Under the pieces are notes generated by a model, which saw only the letters and a program-made list of their open reading frames with translations, had not been told where the DNA came from and made no database searches. From Hydra vulgaris (lineage: Eukaryota > Cnidaria > Hydrozoa > Anthoathecata > Hydridae), in the NCBI RefSeq assembly GCF_038396675.1, contig NC_088921.1, positions 63,156,001 through 63,220,000 on the forward strand: a stretch of DNA of 64,000 bases, in the 5' to 3' direction. A program made the position numbers and the translations under genes. Every line of letters begins with the position of its first letter. The stretch's first letter is position 1. Of this stretch, positions 11,560 to 23,187 are shown one piece after another.

Positions 11560-12430
11560 CGCTTTTTAAAGATGGTCTTATGAGGAAATCTAATAAAGCA
11601 TTACTTAGTAAAGTTCTTCAAAGTAATTCTTCAACTGAACAATCAAATGAGCCAAACAAAACCAACTATGTTTTAGACGGGGGAGCATTACTACACAATG
11701 TCCTTTGGAAAATTCCTTCTACATTTGGTGATATAGTTCAACAGTATTGCAGTTATATTGACCGAAAATATGCAAAAAATACAACTGTGGTTTTTGATGG
11801 CTACAAACTTTCGACGAAAGATCATGAGCACCAAAGACGAGTAAAAGTAAAATTTCCAGATCTTGCTCTACATCATCAAGCGGAATTTAACTGCAAGCCG
11901 ACTTTTTATCAAATAAAAACAACAAAGCTAATTTAATTAGCTCTTTATCAAGTGCTTTGATATTACATGGTCATGATTGCACTAGATGTGAAGATGACGC
12001 TGATAAAACTATAGTTTTGAAAAGTCTTGAAAATGCAAGCCAAGGAAATCATACTACCGTTGTTGCTTATGATACAGACATACTTGTTTTACTTTTAAAC
12101 ATGTGGCAGCCATCAATGAGCAATATTTTTATACGCCATGAAGCTCGTAAAGGCATCAAAAAAGACATGGAATTGATCAGTGTGCAAGAAACATTGTGTG
12201 CAAGAATGCATTTCACTATTGCCAACTCATGTAAGAAGCAATCTACTATTTATTCATGCTTGGGGCGGATGTGATACTACATCTTCATGTTTTTGGCAAG
12301 GAAAAACTGCTGCCATGAAGCTAGTAGAACAAAACAGCATTTTAATTAAAAAGGTTTGTCTGGTATTCAACGACCCTTTTGCAACGCAAGAACAAGTTTC
12401 ATCTGCTGGAATAAATTTGCTATAAAAGCT
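11560..12430 (+). pseudogene. Academ-like transposon, FEN/XPG-like nuclease region
   Basis: The segment at 11580-11936 reads YVLDGGALLHNVLWK and TTVVFDGYKLSTKDHEHQRR. The next pieces give TRCEDDADKTIVLKSL, VVAYDTDILVLLLNMW (11957-12274) and, after a frame slip, FIHAWGGCDTTSSCFWQGK (12180-12425). Acidic residues in LDGG, FDGY, CEDDAD, YDTD and GCDTT fall in the order of the metal-binding carboxylates of flap-endonuclease/XPG folds. At least two frameshifts (about 11935 and 12215) break the frame, so this copy makes no full-length protein. Confidence 0.65.
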
Positions 12431-12525
12431 TACGGTAATGTAGAGCATTTAAAAGATTAATTTTGATAAAAAAAGATTCGCATAAAAATAAAACTATTTT
12501 CATATTTTTTTGAAATCAAACCTTA

Positions 12526-13110
12526 GGTGGAAACAACGAAAAAGAAAGCCTTATATTGATGAGAAAATATAAGTATATGCAAATGACAACATCATCTTTT
12601 AAAAAAATTCAACCAGTAAGACTTCCACCAACAAAAGATGCTATAAGATATCATTCTTTAAGAGTGCACTTGCAGATTTTGCAATGGTTGAATATTGAAC
12701 TTGAACCAACTGAGTGGGGATGGAGAAATCAAAGCAATATCTTGGTCCAAATAATGACAGATAAGGTAATGAAAAATAAAAGTTGATTGAGTAACTTATG
12801 TTATGTTATATGTTATTCGATGTGTAAAATAAGTTCAAAAATTTTATTTCGCTTCAGGCTTCAGGCTGCAGCACCAGAGCACATTCTTAGCATTATCCGA
12901 TGTAACTGTAGTATTACAACAAAGAAATCTAGCAACAACGCTTGTCCTTGTAAACGGCATGGTATTAGGTGCATGAGTGCTTGCATACAGTTTCATGGAA
13001 TAGAATGTCACAATTCAATGTCTTTGTTTAATAACAACGATAAGGGAGACAACGTCGATGAAGTAGAAGATAGAAACATATTTGACAAGTGGTTCAATTT
13101 GTTTGAATAA
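12526..13110 (+). pseudogene. Academ-like transposon, C-terminal exons with CXC domain
   Basis: After an intron ending near 12525, the exon reads SFKKIQPVRLPPTKDAIRYH and LEPTEWGWRNQ, up to a GTAATG donor at about 12766. The last exon starts near 12852 after a TTCGCTTCAG acceptor. It reads APEHILSIIRCNC, ACPCKRHGIRCMSAC and GIECHNS, which is the spacing of a tesmin/TSO1-like CXC zinc-binding motif. An acidic tail (NVDEVEDRN) follows, then a stop at 13108-13110, about 25 bp before the right terminal repeat. The last exon is open throughout. Confidence 0.7.
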
Positions 13111-13439
13111 AATCATTTTGCATTTGTATTTCTTTTTCTGCAAAATGTACATAAAATTGCGGTTCTAACGGTACCAAACACTGCTTTTTACAAATTTTGT
13201 CCAGGTTGACCCTCAAGTTGACTACACTATAACAAGTGCTAATTAAATACAAAACTGTAATATTTACATTAATATATAAACTATTTATTATGTATTAATT
13301 TATTAGGACTCAAGTTTTTATACAAAATATTAACTTAAGTAAAAATGCATTTGAGGGATTACAACAAAACCATTTTTATGTGGCAACAGAAAATATTTAG
13401 TTCTTAATTTTCTCAAAGAATAAATTTTTTCAAGATATA

Positions 13440-13960
13440 AAAGTTATTCAGCATAGAAAACAGACAGTAAAGATGAGTCAAATGGATCTGTAAAAAAAGG
13501 CTCCTTACGCTCAAACTCTACATAAAAAACAAAAGCATCAGTGTCATTTAAATAATTTTCAGCAAGAATATTTTTAACTAAACAAAATTTTTTGTCTATT
13601 GCAAAGCAGTTGTTTCCATTTTCCATTTAGAAACTAGGAATTGAGAACCAAAATATTGTTTAAATTGTGAGAAGTGGCATAATGGCTATAAAACTGGACC
13701 TTTGTAGTGTACTTTTTTAAATTTAGAATTGAAATCAACGTCATTTGATTCAGAATGTTGTCAGTGGCCCTTTGACAATCTAAATACAATCTGTTTAATG
13801 GGAGACTATTGACTGCGAATTAATCTCTTAAGCCTTCCTAAATAACTTTCAAAAGGAAAAGAAGATATATTGTCTAGCACTCCAAATCTTCGAACATCAT
13901 GTGGCAAGTGTATCAATAAATGGACGTTATACGTGTGGTGTTAAAATCAAAGATATTGTT
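13440..13960 (-). pseudogene. C-terminal fragment of a CACTA/TNP2-like transposon protein
   Basis: On the minus strand, 13935 to 13780 encodes RFGVLDNISSFPFESYLGRL and KQIVFRLSKGP. After stops, 13626 to 13444 encodes NNCFAIDKKFCLVKNILA and KEPFFTDPFDSSLLSVFYAE. This two-part tail is familiar to me from animal transposon proteins of the CACTA/En-Spm (TNP2, DUF4218-bearing) kind. No ends of the element are visible. It begins about 210 bp beyond the Academ-like element. Confidence 0.45.
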
Positions 13961-13969
13961 AAAAGTAGT

Positions 13970-14990
13970 TTTTAACTAAAAAAATGGTACCTAATTTTTT
14001 ATTTTTCGATGTCATTTAAGAAAGTTATGAGTTTTTTATGCACAAAATTTATATCGGGAAGTTGAAAAATGTTGTGAACGCGATTTGTAATTATCAACTT
14101 AATCATAACTTCCGTAAAAATGATCCAATTTACATAAATTTGGTATCAATTGAAAGCTGAAAAAAATAAAAACATTTTGTGAGTAGTTCGGGTAAATACA
14201 AAATGATTTAGATGTTGGAAAGGATGCCTCTGCCACTGTCACCCACCAAAAGTGGATAAGTTTTTTGTAATAACCAACATAAATTAATGACACTCCCAAT
14301 TTATTTGTTGATAAATTAGTGATCAATTGAATATTAAAGAAAGAATCAACTGTCTCTGAGTAGCAAAGATTAATGGGTATATTTAGGGGTCTATATAAAG
14401 TTGGGGGGTTGGTGTGTGATAGTTGGGGTTGGTGGTGTAAGTAAATAATTTTCAAAAGTTTGTGTTTTTAGGTAAAATAAAATAAAACTGGTTAACAATG
14501 GCATCATATATCTATTTAAACAGCAATGCTACTAAATATATTAATTGAACCCCTGAGATGCATAGTGGTATCTCATATCTCGTTTTGAGATACAGAGGCA
14601 TTTAGTTGACATCATATCATAAATCATCAAACTGTTTTAGAGGAAGTAAATAAAAAAAGCGTCATTATCGATATCATTAGACTTATACCACTCTGCCATG
14701 TAATAGAATAAACAAAATGCTAACCATTGGTGGAAATAGCTCAAAATATTGAAAAAGGTGACTTTTATCACTTTGCATCTCATGGGCTCAATTATAAATA
14801 TTGGTTTTGCCAAACCAATACAGATTTTTAAAAATTTAATCAAAAGCTAGTTTAATTGTCACGTGACATATCAGAATCAAATCCCTTCACGACGTATTTA
14901 CTTTTTTTCAGAAAAAGTGAATCTACTACCAAAATTGCCAGCGATTTAAGCATATCTTCCTATCTATAAAATTTCCTAAAATTTTCAGAA
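13970..14990. other. Unassigned interval
   Basis: An open stretch on the minus strand (14099-14455) has unusual proline and serine content (HTNPPTLYRPLNIPINLCY) but no motif. It overlaps a GT-rich patch near 14400-14440 and is probably chance. Nothing else is recognisable. Confidence 0.4.
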
Positions 14991-15000
14991 TTAAAAAAAA

Positions 15001-15090
15001 AATTGATGACGTTTTAAAAATTGTCGAGAACAATTTTTAAAACGTCATCAATTTTTTTCTTGATGACGTTTTAAAAATTGTCGAGAACAA
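15001..15090. repeat. Direct-inverted-direct triplet (template-switch type)
   Basis: A 31-bp direct repeat beginning TTGATGACGTTTTAAAAATTG occurs at 15003-15033 and 15060-15090. Between them, 15031-15053 is the reverse complement of its core, giving a perfect 23-bp hairpin (longer with the flanking A and T runs) around the loop TCGAGAA. Confidence 0.9.
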
Positions 15091-15511
15091 ACTGTTACTT
15101 TGATGATAACTTTGTTTTCTTTTTTGATCAACTTTTTCGGCTTGTCTTAAATGTCATATGTTTGTAAATACCTACGTGTATTTTATGCTGAAATTATTGA
15201 AATATGAAAATAATAAAAAACCACTATACCTATTTTTAAACCATCAACGAGTTTACTAATATCATTAAGGCAGAGGATGACCTTGACGCTTTGTGAAAAA
15301 TTCGGAAACACTTAAAGCAAATTTTGGCTAACATAAAATTGAAATTCATGCATCCCTACATATAATATGCAAAAATTAGATACAAAATATTTAGATGTTA
15401 TATAAGGATGGATTAATAAGTATTCTAATATCTACTGGCAGGCACAGAAAGTTTACACACAATTCTTTAGGCAAAGTGTCTTCTAAAAAAATAACACCAG
15501 AATATAATTAG

Positions 15512-15782
15512 GAAGTGACCGGGGCCCGACCCAGTCTTCGGCTAAAAGTTAGACTTTTTGAAAACCCAGCCCCATACCTTGCTCCGGCAAAGTTATAAGG
15601 TTTAGCAGAAGTTGATAGAAAGGGTTAAAAAAAAATGGTAATAATTTTTGTATAATAATTTATATTTACATTTACTATTTATTAAATACTAACATATATT
15701 TATATATTTTTAATCTCTAATTTACTTCCAACAAGATCGCAAGAAACCACTATTTAGTTATGAGTTACTTTAAAATAGAGGA
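15512..15782 (-). repeat. LINE 3'-end copy fused to a GC-rich block
   Basis: Read on the minus strand this matches the reverse complement of the repeat at 49675-49945 along its whole length, with scattered differences: TTGTTGGAAGTAAATTAGAG-type 3' UTR, an AT-rich middle, then an unusually GC-rich block (GGGGCCCGACCC at 15520-15535). No coding part is retained here. Confidence 0.6.
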
Positions 15783-15789
15783 TATGCTA

Positions 15790-17095
15790 ACATATATGCG
15801 TTAATTTATTTACTTTATCAAGATTTAATGGATTGCATTATGACCATTTTTTAATGTTTTAATAATAAAATAAAACATGAAATATCTTAAATGTTCACAA
15901 AAAATATTTATTAATAAAACTTAACAAATCCGAAAAATTATGGCCGACAACACAGGTTTCCAAGTGGAGGGGCACTATCGTCAAATTCTAAAAATCCTCT
16001 ATATCCAGAATTTTCTAATAAAAAAAAAATCCTTTAGAAAAGAAATGGGTAAAAAAAATCCTTCAGAAAAGAGAGGGGTGGGGACAAATGCCCACTAAAC
16101 CCCCTCCCACAACCAGTGTCTTCGGCCCTGAAAATAAATGAAATTAAAAAAAAAAATTTATTTAATAATTTTTATGATGTATAGGCCAAAAATATTAATT
16201 AAAAGCGTAAAATAATAGAACAACTATAATTATAAATAAATACATAAATAATTTATAAAGTTGTTTAAATAAATAACACATATTTTTTTATATTTGCCTC
16301 AGTATTAACTTCTGGTAATCATAAATTATTTCAACACGGATTCTAGACAGATCCCACAAAAACTGACCTAATATATGCCATACCAGATATGCCAACCAAT
16401 ATCCATATATATTGGCTGGTTGGGCAATCAAGCAAATATCCTTGATTTTTCAACCATATGGAACCCTTCTGGAAACCAAAACAAATACCTGTCAAAATCC
16501 CATTTCTGTAAGCCCAGATAAACTCATACGGTACCTGTATGTCAATTTTAGCTGGGATTCCAAAAAAGTTCTACAAAGTGTTAATAAATTTATCAGTCAA
16601 CTTTCCTTTTCCATATATTTTTAAATCATTACTAAATAACCTGCTTTTAAAATCTTTAGTTATTTGACGCAAACTAGAGTCTACTCTTTTCTAATAATGC
16701 CCAATACACTCTACCCATCAAACTCTCCATGCTTGGTCCATGCATGGGATTTATTGGCTGATGACCAGTATCACTGCGCCGGTGATGCCGTTCATATTTA
16801 TCTTTATTAGTTTTTTTATTCTTAAGTAAAGTATAAAAAAATTAATAAAAATGAAAATCTTTGAATTTTTAATAAATGTCAGTTTCCTTATTACTTTTTA
16901 TATATTTATATTTGTTATAATTTTATTGGAATTCATTAAAGAATAATAAGAAATCTTTTATTGCAAAACGAATTGTACTAGCATATATATTTGATTTCTT
17001 TTATAAGTAAATATTTTTTGAGGTACCAAATCATTTATACTTTATTTATATTATTATTATATATTATATTATTTAATTTATATAAAATAAATAAT
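15790..17095. other. No recognisable gene
   Basis: AT-rich. A 70-codon open stretch at 16412-16624 (+) and nearby sequence (CCATATGGAACCC, TGTAAGCCCAGATAAACTC) looks like part of a dispersed repeat, but I cannot name it. Confidence 0.4.
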
Positions 17096-17098
17096 ATA

Positions 17099-17100
<2 letters not shown>

Positions 17101-17174
<74 letters not shown>

Positions 17175-17180
17175 GTATAT

Positions 17181-17256
<76 letters not shown>
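17101..17256. repeat. (TA)n microsatellite with a few TGTA and TAAA interruptions
   Basis: About 155 bp of nearly pure TA. It abuts the fold-back element on its right side. Confidence 0.97.
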
Positions 17257-17261
<5 letters not shown>

Positions 17262-17496
17262 TTATGACAATATATTACATAATATCATAATATTTGATTT
17301 GATTTTAAAAGTATTACTTTTAAAACAAAACTTTACTTCAAGTAAGTAAATATTTTTTGAGGATCTCCAATCATTTATACTTTATATTATAAAGTACAAA
17401 TGATTTGAGATCCTCAAAAAACATTTACTTACTTTTAAAATAAAATCAAATATTATTATATTATGTAATATACTGTCATAAGTTATACTATATTCT
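17257..17496. mobile_element. Fold-back element next to (TA)n
   Basis: The outer arms ACTTATGACAATATATTAC (from 17260) and its near complement GTAATATACTGTCATAAGT (ending about 17494) enclose inner arms AAATATTTTTTGAGGATCTC and GAGATCCTCAAAAAACATTT, centred near 17387. The left arm carries an insertion of about 30 bases (about 17308-17340). No coding content. A partial copy of the inner arm is also at 17005-17035. Confidence 0.7.
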
Positions 17497-17499
17497 ATA

Positions 17500-20140
17500 G
17501 ATTATACTATCATATACTATTTAATAATGAATATTATCATAGGTTATAACATTCAGCAAATATTATATTTCAACGAGGTATAACCTATGACTTATTAATT
17601 TTATATTAATAGTAGATTTAAGGATCTCGAATCATATATGCTTTACATTATTTATTTTATATTTATATCATTTGAAGTACAAGTGAATGATATACGTATA
17701 ATTATATTTAAGTATTTATATAATTCTATATATGCATAAATACATAAATCTAGATATCCATCCAGTCGGCGTGACGTCACTCCGTCTTAAAAGTATTGTT
17801 GAGCGTGGTACTACCTGGGACGTTTTAAAATTAACCATCTTGAATTGGGGAAAAACAAACTGAAAAATCAGTTGCAGTTTATTCCTTATAATATGTATAA
17901 ACATGTATTAATTAATGTAGAAGAGATAAATCTTTTACTTTCTTATTTAATCTTATTACTTTTATAGTTTATTTTACAACTACTTTACTTTTAGCTATTA
18001 TGGTTTCAATTTTTTACTTATTTTACGATTTCTTCACTTTTTACTATTTTTGGGTGACTTGGTTGTAATTGCTAAATCTATCAGCTTGACAGGCAGAAAA
18101 ATATGGAAACCGAAAAGTGCCAAACGTTAGTTCATGCAAGCATCAAATTGAAATGATGGTAGAAGTTTAACCATTCGCTAACCTTAAACTTTTATATGTA
18201 TTGTGTTGTAAGGCAATTTTATTGAAATAAAAATATTTGGTAATATAAAATCTTTTTTATAACTTTTGTTTTCTCTGCAACTTTTTTTACTTATAAAACT
18301 TCAATATAGAAACTTCAAGAAGAAAAATATTATTCTCAGGTACACAACACTATCAATAAATCAACTTTTTCAAAGTGGAGATGGAAAAAGATAATACTAA
18401 CGTCAGGACATGTTTCTGATTGCTTGCTTCAACTATTTCCTTCCTCTGATATTTTCTCTTTAAATTTCTAAATTTCTTTCTTTTGTTATATCCAGGTTGA
18501 TAGTTTTCTTTTGTTTCTCATATCTAGATATTCTTTTGTTTGTCATATCTAGGTTTTCAGATGGAAAAGTTAAACTCAGGCAGATAGTTTTCAGTTAAAT
18601 TTCATTAGAGTAATGAAATAGAGCATATTTTTTAGGACATTAGAAAAGCATAATAGATCTAACACTGAGAAATACTTCAAAACTTAAAGTGAACATTTTG
18701 AAGAAGCAATAATTATATTAGTTGTTTTTACCGTTGGTATGGGGTTGCTAAGGGGTAGAAAGTTGCATTGATTACAATAACTGTATTTTTTGTTATTTTC
18801 AAAGCACATAGTAGCATGTTTGAAAAAACATATTTTTTTATATTTATTATTTTAAACTGTGTTTAAAAAGACTTAAGGGGGCGAGCCACCTTAAGTTTTT
18901 TAAACTCAGCAAGGAAGTATCATTTTACAAGTGCGGCAATTGACGTCTATCAAATGTGTCTGAGCACCTAAATAGAATAAAATTTGTAATATTTTTTGAG
19001 TTTCCATAATTTATCATTTATATTAAATAAAACCTCATTACGATATTGCAGAGCATGATGAATTTAAATCACGATTACCTTAAATGGTATAAAACTAACC
19101 CTCAGAATTTTACAAATAAGAAATTGTCTTTTTTTCAGAAAACTGGCTTTCAAAATATTGAAAATTTAAGAAAATACTTTATTATCTTGGTTACTTGATC
19201 AAGAATATGCCATGTTGAAATGTAATAATTTCTTTAACTAATCTCAAATAAATAACGGAGAAATTTATAAAAATAATATCATTTATGATATTGAATAGGG
19301 CATTTAGAGTGGAGATCAAACAAAAATAAAAGATGAAAAATGATAATCTAGTCAAAAGATATTTATGTTTTTGTATAGCACCCAAAAAACTGGAACTTCC
19401 CTAAAACAAAAAGAAATTAATGAATGTAATTTTTAATTTCACTATCAGATTCCGTGTTCGTGTCTCTTGATAATTTCTCATAAATTTTCTTTTCAGTTTT
19501 AAACTTTGTATTCAAGTCACTATCTGTTTGCTACTCAGATGCAAAAGGATCACTGAAAAAACCTAAATTTTTAGATATATTTTTAATGGATGGGAAAGGT
19601 AAAAACTAACATTAGAGCTGACAAATCTTCAGAAAAGGGTTTAGGATATATATAATAGCAGTTCTTGGCTATTTCATTCTAAAATAATTTCAGATCCACA
19701 AAAGGCACCACGAATAATACGGTTATCCCTATCGGTACTATGAAAAAAATTACAGCTATCTTATTTATATCAGCATAATTTATTTATTTTTTAGTTATTT
19801 TTCACAATTGATTTTTATGTAATCAACAAATGCAATTAGCAAACAGTTTAAAGCTGCGTCAAACCGTTTCTTTATGCATTGTTAAGTCAATGCTTCAATG
19901 AAGCATCAACTTAAGAAATTTTTTTCATTTCAGAGACTTATTTAAAGTTTTCCTCAATCGCAATAGGTGTTTCGTAATATTCAATTGTGTCGATGAATCA
20001 AAAATGCGGATGATTCGTCGTTTAGGAACTGATTTTTCGAACCGCAATCTAAGTCTCTTGTCACAAAAGGGTTAATAACTATTTTTTCTGTGTTTTTTAA
20101 CTAATTATGTAATTTTTAGAAAGGTATTAAATAAGAGAAG
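17500..20140. other. Long interval without a recognised gene
   Basis: AT-rich. It contains a CRE-type palindrome TGACGTCA at 17772-17779 within a more GC-balanced patch (17755-17880), and a 22-bp stretch at 18873-18894 with TTAA at both ends and the sequence GCGAGCCACC, resembling one end of the TTAA MITEs further right. No coding region is supported. Confidence 0.5.
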
Positions 20141-20159
20141 GTAATGCGCGGAGAAACAA

Positions 20160-20235
20160 GTTGAGCACGGTAACCAAACTCAGAACTTTTTGTTTTCTAG
20201 GCTAACGCTCTACCACTACACCACTATCGAATGAA
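20160..20235 (-). repeat. tRNA-derived SINE head (degenerate)
   Basis: On the minus strand GTGTAGTGGTAGAGCGTTAGC (about 20203-20223) resembles a tRNA A box, and GTTTGGTTACC (about 20170-20180) sits where the B box is expected. Spacing and order fit a tRNA-like head, but the B box is degenerate and the anticodon arm does not pair, so this is a SINE and not a functional tRNA gene. Confidence 0.5.
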
Positions 20236-20239
20236 AACT

Positions 20240-21105
20240 TGAAGTTAATAAATTTGTTATCTAAAGTATACCAGTACCGGAATCCGGAGTCCCAGAGTTC
20301 ATTAAAACTGATAGGACCTTGCATCCCTGGTTTTAGCTATACTAAGGTAATCATTTTTTTTAATGAAAAAGAAAACCAAAAAATATAAAAAAACTACAAC
20401 GTAAATTAGTGAACTATTTTATTGAAATAAAATTGCACTTATTGTGTATTCATTCCTTTTAACTTTTAACCTTTCATTCCTTTTAACTAAAGTCTCAAAA
20501 ATAATAAATTAATTAATGTTAAATACCTAGTTAAACTAGTATTTTTCCATTAAGTGGACATTTTTTTGTCAATATATATCGTTTTCTAACAATATGTTAA
20601 AAATATCAAAGCAAAATATGTCATATTAGGTTTTACTATAAGTAATTACTTGAGTAAAATATTTGCTAAAAAAAGTTCTACTCGTTTATCAATTGAAGCT
20701 CAACAATGGAATAAGTGTTATATTGAGTTGAAGTATTAAGAAAACACTTATTTATGTTTCAATTCCAGCAATATTTATGTCTACAACAATATCGATCTCC
20801 TTTTTGTGAAATATATGACGGGAAGTTGTATTTGTCAATTTTAAAAATTACAAACGGTAACATTATTGATACTTCAGCATGACCAAATGCAAAAGTTTTT
20901 TTCCATTTTATAGTCTCTTTTATTTTAACGGGTATTTTCAATCTTTTTAGAATAATTTACCTTAATGCTAGCAAAAAGTGTTTTCTGAGAAATGAATAAA
21001 TATTAGCAGATTAAATTTTCAAATTATTAATAGTTAAAAAATACTAAAATATAAAAGGAATAAAATTACTAAGTTGGAAATAGGTGAACTGCTAATATAC
21101 TTATA
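20240..21105. other. No recognisable feature
   Basis: AT-rich sequence without coding signal. A GC-balanced patch near 20275-20345 (ACCGGAATCCGGAGTCC) may be the rest of a SINE. Confidence 0.4.
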
Positions 21106-21108
21106 TAT

Positions 21109-21300
21109 ATAAAATATATATAATTTTATATATATATATATATTTTATATATATATTATATATATATATTTTATATATATATATTTTATATATATATATT
21201 TTATATATATATATTTTATATATATATATTTTATATATATATATATATTTTATATATATATATTTTATATATATATATATTTTATATATATAAAATAATA
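21109..21300. repeat. (TA)n with regular TTTTA interruptions
   Basis: About ten TTTTATATATATATA blocks in tandem, partly of constant length, so this is a compound satellite rather than pure (TA)n. Confidence 0.95.
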
Positions 21301-21304
21301 TATT

Positions 21305-23060
21305 AAAGAATAAAAAAACCTCACTAGAAACTTACTGCAGCTATTTTTAACTTTATCAAAGGCATTAAATGATGGCGGCAATGAAAATATTGAGTGATAC
21401 TTCAATGAATAGCTTAATGAAGAATCATGATTTAGTCAATTTCAAGTTTTATTAAATGATTACATTGATTTGAGTCTTATATTATAGCTATGCGTGGGAT
21501 ATAATATCTATGATTTATTTTTAATTCCAATTTACAAAATGTACAACAAGGCATTTCCAATTAAAAAAAAAAGTTACAGACTCACTTCTAATTTTATGGA
21601 ATACAACTATAAAAATTTATTACTAAATGATAAAAATGAAAAAATTACAATGCTAACTTACTAGAAAAAAACAACGAAAGCATTCAAAAAGCATAGAATA
21701 TCATTATGAAATTAACTGAGAATAAAAAAATGCAAATAAAATGCCATAAAACCTTATATAGACGGCAAACTCATTTTTGGTAAAGGTTAGTTTAAATTAT
21801 TATTTAAACATGAAGCTAAAACCAATAAAATTGTTTACAGATAATGGAAACACAATTATTTCCATCATCTAAAGGAATTCTATAGCATATCAATATTCCA
21901 GGCGATAGGTGATAGGAGAGGATACTTTAAAAGAATTGTGTCTCCAGTGAAAAAAATTCTCATAAAAATGTCTTAAAAAAGCAAAATTGACGAAGACTTA
22001 TTCACAACTCTTACTGAGTCCCGAAATCGTTTCAAATAATCGAACAATAATATTTTTATAAAGAACCGGGAGACGAATAGTTATTTTCAAACCATTTGGT
22101 TTTTGATGATAAACTTAACTTAAAAACAAGGTCAATTGATAACAGTTGAAAAAATAAGGACTTGAAAAAGCGTTTTGAGTACAAAAACACCATTTTAGAA
22201 CATTGATTGCACAAAGGATATTTGACGGAACTACACGAGTTTTATAAAAAAATACTGCATCTTAACTAAAAGTATAGCAAGTAAAAGAGAGCGACGTGCT
22301 GATATTTTGAAAGTTGTAGTAAAATTGTCAGAAGTTGTTGACGGTTTGGAAGTTGTACTCGTGTGAAGTACTTAGGAGAAATGCAAGCGATAAATAACAC
22401 AGTAGAGATTAAAAAGATATTCAACAGATATTTGAGAGGAGTACTATAGAAAAGATTTACGGAGTTGAACTAGAACTTAATACAAAAGAGGGGCACTGCA
22501 AAAGAGAAGTAAGAAGAAGTACTTGAGTGAAGTACTAGATAGGAGTGATAAAAAGATGTACAGGAGACTTCTCTCTTGTACATCTTTCTGTTAGAAAAGA
22601 GTGCTAGAAAGGTTTTAAGAAAAAAATTTCTGAAGTTGTATACTAGAGACAATAATGAGATACTAGATCTCTATTTTAACTATTTCTACAGGAATTTTTA
22701 ATGTACAACAAAGAATTTCTGATGCAGAGCATATAAAGGAAGTTTTTTAATTATTTTTCAACTTTTTTGAATAAAAAGAGTTTGTAACTTTTCTTTTCTT
22801 GTTTTTAACTAAAGGTGACTTGATCTGATTCTAAGGTGTTTTAGAATTTAAAAATGGCTGATGATTAAATAATGGCAATATTTGAACCTGATAAAATATA
22901 CGGTAGTATGTAACTATTTAATTCATTAAATATGAACTTGTATGTAACTATTAATGCATTTCAAAGTGTGTCTAAATATGCACTTGAATTTTGTTTGCAA
23001 ATAGAGCACGTACTTAAACAAATTTGAGCATACACTTGAGTAGGCAGAAAATTTGAACTT
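21305..23060. other. No recognised gene; small hairpin
   Basis: AT-rich sequence. An 11-bp hairpin arm pair AAAGATGTACA / TGTACATCTTT lies at 22552-22587. I see no coding region. Confidence 0.5.
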
Positions 23061-23064
23061 ATAA

Positions 23065-23187
23065 AAACATGTTTTTAGGAAAGGTTTTATGTTTTATTTA
23101 ACAAATAGAATAATAAAATTTTGTTTTGCTTGCATAAAAAAGAGTTTATTTATTTTAGACTACATAAAACCTTTCCTAAAAACTTGT
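23065..23187. repeat. Short inverted-repeat element, 27-bp arms
   Basis: ACATGTTTTTAGGAAAGG at about 23065 is matched by CCTTTCCTAAAAACTTGT ending at about 23187, with a 70-bp AT-rich centre. It lies about 440 bp upstream of the opsin gene and may be a small MITE. Confidence 0.6.

Larger units (their letters stand above)
7733..13229 (+). mobile_element. 5.5-kb DNA transposon with ~100-bp TIRs, Academ-like (XPG-type nuclease)
   Basis: Ends are TAGTGTAGTCAA at 7733 and its reverse complement TTGACTACACTA ending at 13229. The inverted similarity continues inward about 100 bp (shared GGTCAACCTGGACAAA, TTTGTAAAAAGCAGTGTTTGG). The left end carries roughly a dozen extra bases near 7745. A 3-bp duplication, TAA, flanks it (7730-7732, 13230-13232). 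The interior encodes, in order on the plus strand, a Cys-rich N-terminus, a large putative transposase core, a FEN/XPG-like nuclease region and a CXC zinc-binding tail, split by small GT-AG introns. Academ elements are known for an XPG-like nuclease and 3-4-bp target duplications, so that superfamily is my best assignment. Many stops and frameshifts make this copy non-autonomous. Confidence 0.75.

Noticed and set aside
7733-13229. CACTA superfamily because the ends contain CACTA
   Set aside because: The orientation is reversed: the element begins TAGTG and ends CACTA, whereas CACTA elements begin CACTA; coding content also differs.
14099-14455. 118-codon open stretch on the minus strand
   Set aside because: No motif, biased composition from a GT-rich patch, no splice context; most likely chance.
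16757-16800. Second hammerhead core (CTGATGA)
   Set aside because: No GAAA strand or flanking stems at the right distance.
20160-20235. Functional tRNA gene
   Set aside because: The B box is degenerate and acceptor and anticodon arms do not pair; a SINE head fits better.
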